Assembly (NCBI GenBank): GCA_963422465.1
Contig: OY730173.1
Coordinates: forward strand, 1,674,001-1,738,000
Source of the DNA: Lichina pygmaea
Lineage: Eukaryota > Ascomycota > Lichinomycetes > Lichinales > Lichinaceae
Length of the DNA: 64,000 nt
Direction of reading: 5' to 3'
The position numbers and the translations under genes were made by a program. Under the pieces are notes generated by a model. It saw only the letters and a program-made list of their open reading frames with translations. It had not been told where the DNA came from and did no database searches. Position 1 is the stretch's first letter. Every line of letters starts with the position of its first letter. Below are positions 57,617-64,000 of this stretch, piece after piece.

Positions 57617-60600
57617 TTTTTTATTTTATTTTTTATTTGATTCTTACACTGATAGTAGCTTTTCAGCCATGCAGATCTTCTAGCTAGGAGTGATTTTCTT
57701 CAGAAAACCTTTAGAGGAATAAAAACTGAAGACTGGGGGTGACTAGAGGATGTAGCAAAAGGAAATCTTGTAGTGACTGGTAGAAAGAAAACTTCTAGAT
57801 ATTAGAGTGTGAATAGTGGAGTTTGAAAGCCAGATTAAACTGGTTCAGTCTTTTCAAAGACATGAACCAGTATAGAAACTTCTGTAGAAGCTCTGGGTTT
57901 GAAATAATAGAAGTGAAATCTTGAGAATTAAAAGGAGCTTGCTGTCTTTGACTTGAATAAAGAGAGCATGAAGAGGTGATATGTTTCACTGTCTCTTCTG
58001 CTTGACCACAGACACATAAAAAGGTAGGAAAGTCTGGAACTCCAGCTCTGAATAGAAAACTTGCCAGGCCAATTCTCCCAGTTCTGGTTTGTAGTAGTAG
58101 ACTTGCCTCAGCTTTCTGTAGCTCTTTGTAGAGCTTCAGGTTTTTGTGGTGAGGCTTTTGACAAAACACCTGCCACCCAGAGTAGCTTTTTCTTTTCTTC
58201 TCCTCCTATTGGTTTTCCCACTCTTTAACAAAGAGTTTCTGTAGTTCTTTCTTTGAACTTGCCTGGTTAGTAGTTAATTAGTTTAACCAAGTGAACTTCC
58301 AATAGGGGGAGATAGTTGAGGATTCCTTTAAAGGTTTCTTCACAGAAGAGGTATAGTGGGAGATATTGGAAAAGATATTGTCCAGAAGTGTTTTCAGAAA
58401 GGAGGTTTGAATAGAAGAGAGAAAACAGGCTGTGCGAAATTTGAAATAGAGATCTAGAGGTAAAAGAAAAAGCTCACTCTCTAATAAGAAAGATGGAGTG
58501 GCTTTGAAGGCACCTCCAATAAGTCTCAGGCATTTGTTCTGGAATGTGCTAAGAGAAGAGATATTAGAAGATTTTCTTAGAGGATTGAACCAGATCCTCA
58601 CAGTATAACTCAGTAAAGATCTGAGTATTGCAGTGTACACAAGACATGATGTGAGGACTGGGAAACCCCAAGTAGAATATGAAGTTCTAGAAAGAGAGGA
58701 AAGTGCTTTCTGGGCTTTTTGAAGAATAATTCTCTGGTGCTTATACCAGTGGAGTTTTGCATCTAGGTACACTCCTAATACTCGCACTTCTTCTTTTGGT
58801 CTTAGAATCACATTCCCCAGTCTGAGCTTAAGCTGAAGATTGTCTGATCTTCTTCTGGAAAAATAAAGTATTTCATATTTCTCAGGAGAGAAGACCATTC
58901 CATGTCTTGCAGCCCATGATAGATATTTGAGGTGTGTGTTCTTTAACTTCAGAAGGTTGCTTTTTAGAGAGTGTCCAAATGCAAGCAGATTTGTATCATC
59001 TGCAAATCCCAGAGCAGAAACACCAGTGGAAGGAGAGTGTACAGTTTCATGAAGTTCAGAAATGTAAAATAGAAATAGAATAGGAGATAAAGGGGAACCT
59101 TGGGGAACTCCACAGTGAATAGGAATAGCAGAAGACTCAGAGTCATCAAACACAAGAGTGGTAGAACAACTGGTGCAGAAAGAGAGAATCCAGGAAGATA
59201 GCCAGAGAGGAATTCCTTTTCTCTCTAGGATTTGTTGGAGGATCTTAGGTAGAACTCTGTCATAGGCTCCTGAGATATCCAGAGAAAGTAGAGATACAAC
59301 CATGCCTTCCTTCCAGACTTTTTCCACTTGGGAAGTTAGTAGGAAGAGTGCTGATTCAGTTGATCTTCCTTTCCTGAAGCCCATCTAGATTTCTGGCAAA
59401 AGTCTAGCTTCTTCTGCTACCTTGCTTAGCCTGGTTGCTGTAATAGCTTCCATCAGCTTGCCAGTTGTGTTTAGCAAAGCTATAGAGCGCCAGGCTTTAG
59501 CTTGGTTATAGCATCCTTTACCAGGTTTTCTTAGACAGACTGTCTTTGCATTCTTGAACCTCTCTGGAAAGTATTCCAGTCTCTAGCATGTTGATGTGAG
59601 AACAGCTATAGCTTGGCAGAACTTGGAACCCAGAGCTTTCAGAAATCCATTTGGCAGCTTATCTTTTCCCCCTGCTGTGAAAGGTTTCTTTTTGTTCAGG
59701 ATTTGTTCCACTTCTTCAGCAGTAACTTCCTGAGAAAGCTGGATCTCTGGAGTACTCTGGGAACTCTCTGTACTTGGTTCTGGAACAAGTGCTTTGGGGA
59801 AGAACTGGGCTGAGAATGCTTTTGTCTTCTCCTCAAAGGTTTTAGCTAGTCCTTCTTGAGTTTCCAAGTCTGGGACCAGGGGAAGATCAGGAGTCCTGTT
59901 GGCTTTTGTTTTTCCCCACTTTGCAAGCTTCCAGAATTTTAAAAAACTGGCTAGCTCATAGACTTGTTATCTGAAGGTGGTCTGCTTTCCCTCTCTGACT
60001 GCTTTTTTCTTGTTCTTAGTTGCTTGCTCAAGGTCTTCTTGGGATGCCTGTCCTCTGAGAACTTGTCTTCTTACTCTTCTTTCCTCTCTAACCTTATTTT
60101 GGATGTCTTGGTTCCACCAGGGAACTGAGTGACCAGATTGCTTCTGGAGCTGTGTACATTTGCTTGCCACTTCTTGGAGAAAGTTGTTCAGGTACTCCAA
60201 GTACTTATCCACTTCATTTTTGTCTTGAAAGCAGGAAGGTAGCTGTAGCTTCTCACACTCTACTCTTGCAAGGTTTGAGTCCAGTGTCTTCCAGTTCCTT
60301 TCTGGCTTCCAGGTTTTCCTTGGAGGATCCAGGTCCAGGCTAGTTAGTATAGGTCTGTGGTCAGACCCATGAAAGAACTGGAGAGCCACTTTAGAGAAAA
60401 TCAGGGAGTTAGAAAGAGAAGAAGAAATAAAAGACAGATCAATTGCAGAACATGGTTTTTCTGAAAGAGATCTTGCTCTGGTGGGAGTAAAAGGTGCAAT
60501 AGCTAAATCCAGATTTAAATCTTTCATTAGACCTTGGAACTTGTTTGCAGTGTCAGAGTACAGTCTTCTTTTCTTTGACCAGTCTGGGTGGTGGAGGTTT

Positions 60601-62930
60601 GAATCTGTGAGAAGAATATGTTGTCCTTGTACTTGTAAAGCATTTTGAAGTAAACAGAGAAGAGCTTCTGTTGCCTCTGTATAGTTTTCTTGACTTGATG
60701 GGGTAAAGTAAAGATTATACACCTAAAGAGAAGTAGAAGAGTTTTCTAAGTAGATTTCAAGAGAAATAAAGTCTTTACTCCAGAAAGTAGGATAAAGAGA
60801 AGAGAGTTTCAGGTTTTTGTTAATAAGAAAAAGTGTTCTACTAATCTCTGAACAGTAAAGAGGAAGAAAAGAAGAGAAAACAGTAGAGGTGCTTGTCTCC
60901 AGGTGAGGGTTTTTCCAGAGTTCTTGAAGTGCAATAATATCCACCTCTTGAAGAGCTGAGGTTGCTAGAAGTAGCTCTTGGACTGATTGGCTTTTTTACA
61001 CATTATACTGGAGAAGTGTGAGCTTTGAGTCTTTCATGTAGACATCTCATCTTCAAAGATCTTGAAAGGGTTGGCTGATACTTTTCCCTTATTATTTGTT
61101 GATCTTGCCCCAAGAATTTGAACTTCTGGACAGCTTCCCCTGATTCTCTCTGAGCTTCTGGTTGGCTCAGCTGTTTTATGTTTTTTCCCCCCTGGGAGTG
61201 GCTGGGAGAAAGAGAAAGATGTAGCTGGAGATTGGGGTACTGGTGTCAGAGATGTAGAGATTGGGATCTCATACTTCCCTGGGCATGAAATCCAAGCTTC
61301 CCTGGCTTTCTTGGCTGCTTCCTGGCGTACTGGGCATGTGCTAGCCCAGGCTGGGTGAGATCCCTGGCAATTGCAGCATTTTGGTTTCAGCAAGTTTTCA
61401 GGAATTGAGCATGCTCTCCTCTCATGTTGTCCACCACATACTCCACAGGCAGTTCTGTTCCTGCAGGCATAAGCTTGGTGGCTATAGCCAAAGCACTTGA
61501 AGCATTGTGCAATAACTGTATTTGCCAGGAAGGGTTCCACTTCATGTAGTCTGTGTCCCAGCACTAGTCCATTCTCAATAAGAAGATTGGCCTGTTGGGG
61601 AGTAGAGAGATCCAGTTGGAGAGAGGTGACCTGTTTCTTTTGAGCTATGGATTTCTTGGACTAATATACTCTCAGAATAGTGATCTGTTTGCCAAGAGAA
61701 GGGTTGCTAGTCTGGATTTTTTTACAGGTGTCCTCCAGATTCTCTGGCTGGATATCTGCTGTTCTGACTCCATGAACCAGAACTGGGAATCTCTTGGGCT
61801 GGACTATTGCCTTTGTGTTGAAGATAGTTGCAGTCCAGGAGGAATTCTTTTCCAGAAAAAGCTTAGTTTTCTGGCTCTCTGTGTGAATAAGAATATCCCC
61901 TGATGGGAGTTTTCTCACTGCCCTGATCTGTTTGTTATAAGAGCTTGGGAGTCTGTCTTGGAGGGCTTGGAAGAGCTGGACATGGGTTCTGTTGGCCATG
62001 TCTGGAGTCTGGTGCCCAGGGTGTACCAGAACCTCTTTGAGAATTCTGGAAGCTAGTGGAATTTGAGCAGAGGAAGTTTTTGCAGCTGCCTGTGCATAAG
62101 ATGGGTTTGCCTCTTGTCTATCTAGATGTTTGTTGAGGTTTTCAAGTTCCTGGATAATCTTGTTGGTAATGCCAGAGGGTAGAGGCTGGACAGTGCTAGT
62201 CTGCAGCTCTGCAGAGAGTTTTTGCTTGAGGTTCTCCCAGCTTTTTCTGACTGGTTCTGGAACTGTTTGGGTTTTTAGCCAGGAGTTAAGAAGTTCCCAG
62301 TCTTTCTGTATAGTACTTTCAGTGGTGGGAGAACTAGCTTGAGTGTTAGAGAGACTGGAAGCTGGTGTGGCTAGTGGTGCTCTGGGATTGGTTTCTAAAA
62401 AAGTGGGTTTTTTCTTTTTTAGTGCCATGGTGGAGCTTGCTTGGCACAGGTCAACTGTTTCCAGTCTGTGAAGTAGTGCCAGAGAGAGAGGAGTCACCTG
62501 GTTTCCCAGCAGTAATAATCTAGTCCTGGGACCAGACCCCAAGACTAGACTTTCCTGGGCAGCTTATTCCAACTAAGCTCTGGGTAAAGCTAGAAGTATT
62601 TGCCTAGACTAGGGACCAGACCCCCTATCTAGACTTTCCTTGAGTCAAGGACTCTGCTAGCTCCAGAGTCAGTCAGACTCTAACTATTCCTCTTATCCTG
62701 AGACTCTCTCTCTCTGGTTATGGCTGGATTGCTGGTTGTTGAAGAAACAGATCGTGGATCCCAAGACCACAACGTTTGACAATCAGGTGTGATTCTCAAA
62801 GGTGATGGGTTTTCACCTTAAGGTTTGGGTGGGTCGGGACAGGATGTCAGCTGTTTTCCAGAACATATGACAAAATGCCGTCTTTGCCAAGAGTGATGGT
62901 CCTTGAACAGCGTGGTTCTGGGAAGAGTTG
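57617..62930 (-). mobile_element. LINE 2, same family, nested in LINE 1 in opposite orientation
   Basis: Minus strand, 5,314 bp, flanked by the 12-bp duplication TTGTACTGGTTT (57605-57616 and 62931-62942) of LINE 1 ORF2. The A-rich tail is at 57617-57643. ORF1 starts at 62428 (MALKKKKPTFLETN) and ends at 61034, with stops in the middle. The ORF2 start (61037) overlaps it as ATGA, as in LINE 1. ORF2 is cut by several stops and frameshifts but retains the endonuclease (60722-59967), the RT with FADD (59384-58278) and the cysteine-rich end (58169-57795). Its 5' UTR reaches further upstream than LINE 1's recognisable start. Confidence 0.88.
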
Positions 62931-63180
62931 TTGTACTGGTTTATGTCTTTGAAAAGACTAAACCAGTTTAATCTAGCTTTCAAACTCCACTATTCCCAAC
63001 CCAATACCTAGATTCTCTTCTCTTACCAGAAACTTCAAGATTCCTTTTGTTACATTCCCTAGTCACACTCTGCCTTCAGTTTTTATCTCTTCAAAGATTT
63101 TCTGAAGAAGTTCACTATTAGCTAGAAGATCTGCATGGCTGTAAAGCTACTACCAGTGTAAGAATCAAACAAACAAACAA

Positions 63181-63365
63181 ACGAAAGACCTACCCAACCA
63201 TAACACACTTCACCAAGCCACGTTCACGTCCTTGTCATGTCTCAACAACCAGACCAAGCCATGCCAGTTGCTGGAAATAACAAGTTCCTTCGCAACATGT
63301 TTGCAGAGTTCATGCGAATTCAAGCTACTAACACTACTCCCAACTCCAAGTCCGAACACACTGCT
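63181..63365 (+). mobile_element. Leader and gag start of the Gypsy element whose 5' LTR is at 51787
   Basis: After the LINE target duplication comes a short leader, then an ATG at 63237 (MSQQPDQAMPVAGNNKFLR). It lies in the position expected of gag once the LINE block is set aside. It ends where a minus-oriented LTR of the same family begins at 63366. It is a truncated fossil. Confidence 0.6.
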
Positions 63366-63632
63366 TGTGACGAGACAATGGCAGAGCAGAACTTGAGCCT
63401 AACTGATTCAGTAACCTTGACCTGACTTGGCTTGAGACTTGAGACTTGGATTGATGTACAAGACAAAAGACAAGGAAGGAAAAGAGAAAAGAAGAAGAGA
63501 AGAAGCTGGGGGAGCAGGAGAAGTTCTTATAGGCAGGGGATACAGTGGAGCAAGCAGGCAACAGTGCAGATGGAACTTCCCGGTAAGGTGTGTGACTTGT
63601 GCCAGATATGCAACTGGGCCAGAACTGTGACA
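63366..63632 (-). repeat. 3' LTR of a minus-strand chromovirus
   Basis: A 267-bp member of the same LTR family as 51515-52053, TGTGACGAGAC to CTGTGACA on the plus strand. The right flank, read on the minus strand, is AAGGAGAGGGGTAA. That is a polypurine tract, which marks this as the 3' LTR. Confidence 0.8.
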
Positions 63633-64000
63633 TTACCCCTCTCCTTCAAATAGCGAACTTCTGTGAGCCTCAGGCCGCTCGTGGGCGTAGTTCCGTGACT
63701 GTGGTTTCCTTGGGTATTTCTCATGGAAGTTGTAGATGGCGTCTTTGGTGTTGTCAAGATGCTCAATAGACTCTTCAGTGGCATCTTCAATTGGCCATCC
63801 GGACTATTTGACTACGTACTTGAACTTCTGTCAAGACATTGCTGGCTTGGAGTCAAGGATTTCTTCAACCTGGAACTCTTTATCTGTGTCTTGACCAATA
63901 ACAGAGCCAGAGTGTTCATTTGATTGGCCAGAGATAGGATTAGCAGGTGTCAGACGTAGAAGGGAAACGTGAAAGACAGGGTGGATCTTGAGAGTGTGTG
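63633..64000 (-). mobile_element. 3' internal end of a chromovirus, continues outside the window
   Basis: On the minus strand about 63740-63900 encodes a worn chromodomain (EFQVEEILDS, and SGWPIEDATEESIEHLDNTK). It follows integrase in chromoviruses and precedes the polypurine tract and LTR at 63366-63632. The element is broken and runs off the window edge. Confidence 0.65.

Larger units (their letters stand above)
52630..63180 (+). mobile_element. LINE 1, nearly whole non-LTR retrotransposon, split by LINE 2
   Basis: Plus strand; sequence runs 52630-57616, then resumes at 62943-63180 after the nested LINE 2. It has a 5' UTR of about 420 bp, ORF1 (53055-54446), ORF2 (54443 to 57616, then 62943-63011), a 3' UTR and a (CAAA)n tail at 63163-63180. 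The 12-bp target duplication ACGAAAGACCTA lies at 52056-52067 and 63181-63192. Apart from the nested insertion, only one in-frame stop is seen in each ORF. The family is a two-ORF, endonuclease-bearing LINE; Tad1/I-like is my best guess. Confidence 0.88.

Overview
The window is nuclear DNA of a filamentous ascomycete (Pezizomycotina, probably a Sordariomycete). Short GT-AG introns split most genes. The encoded proteins match ascomycete forms (OLA1, TMA20, SGT2, TIM44, uS11m). Small palindromes built on TACGGAGTACTCCGTA, common in Hypocreales-type genomes, occur in the spacers. All assignments come from reading the sequence; no database search was run.

Positions 1-27466 form a gene-rich, GC-rich housekeeping block. 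In order: a YTA7/ATAD2 chromatin AAA-ATPase (+, 5' end outside the window), casein kinase 2 beta (+), the ribosome recycling/re-initiation factor TMA20/MCTS1 (-), the GET-pathway co-chaperone SGT2 (-), a small I78-family inhibitor-like protein (-), a Ser/Thr-rich single-pass membrane protein (+), the OLA1/YchF ATPase (-), a DeSI/PPPDE cysteine peptidase (+), mitochondrial ribosomal protein uS11m (-), the mitochondrial import motor subunit TIM44 (+), and a large VPS9-ankyrin-PX protein resembling Vrl1 of the VINE endosomal complex (+). uS11m and TIM44 are divergent, share about 400 bp, and both act in the mitochondrial matrix. Exon structures are given for the genes where reading frame and family alignment agree.

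Positions 27467-39784 change character abruptly. They hold homopolymers and simple repeats, solo LTRs, a decayed 112-bp tandem array, a whole-length but broken Ty3/Gypsy chromovirus with matching 5-bp target duplications, a 172-bp LTR-like element found three times in the window, and a 5'-truncated GC-rich LINE.

Positions 39785-49428 hold one five-exon gene of 3,131 codons. It belongs to the fungal DUF6606/DUF3638/DUF3645 family, has helicase-like motifs and no settled function, and sits alone between transposon blocks.

Positions 49429-64000 are a nest of retroelements. They include a chromovirus remnant, two LTRs facing each other as a 265-bp-armed inverted repeat, a nearly whole LINE inserted just inside the LTR/leader junction, a second LINE of the same family inserted in the opposite direction into the end of the first one's ORF2, and the edge of another chromovirus. 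Target duplications give the order: LTR element first, then LINE 1, then LINE 2.
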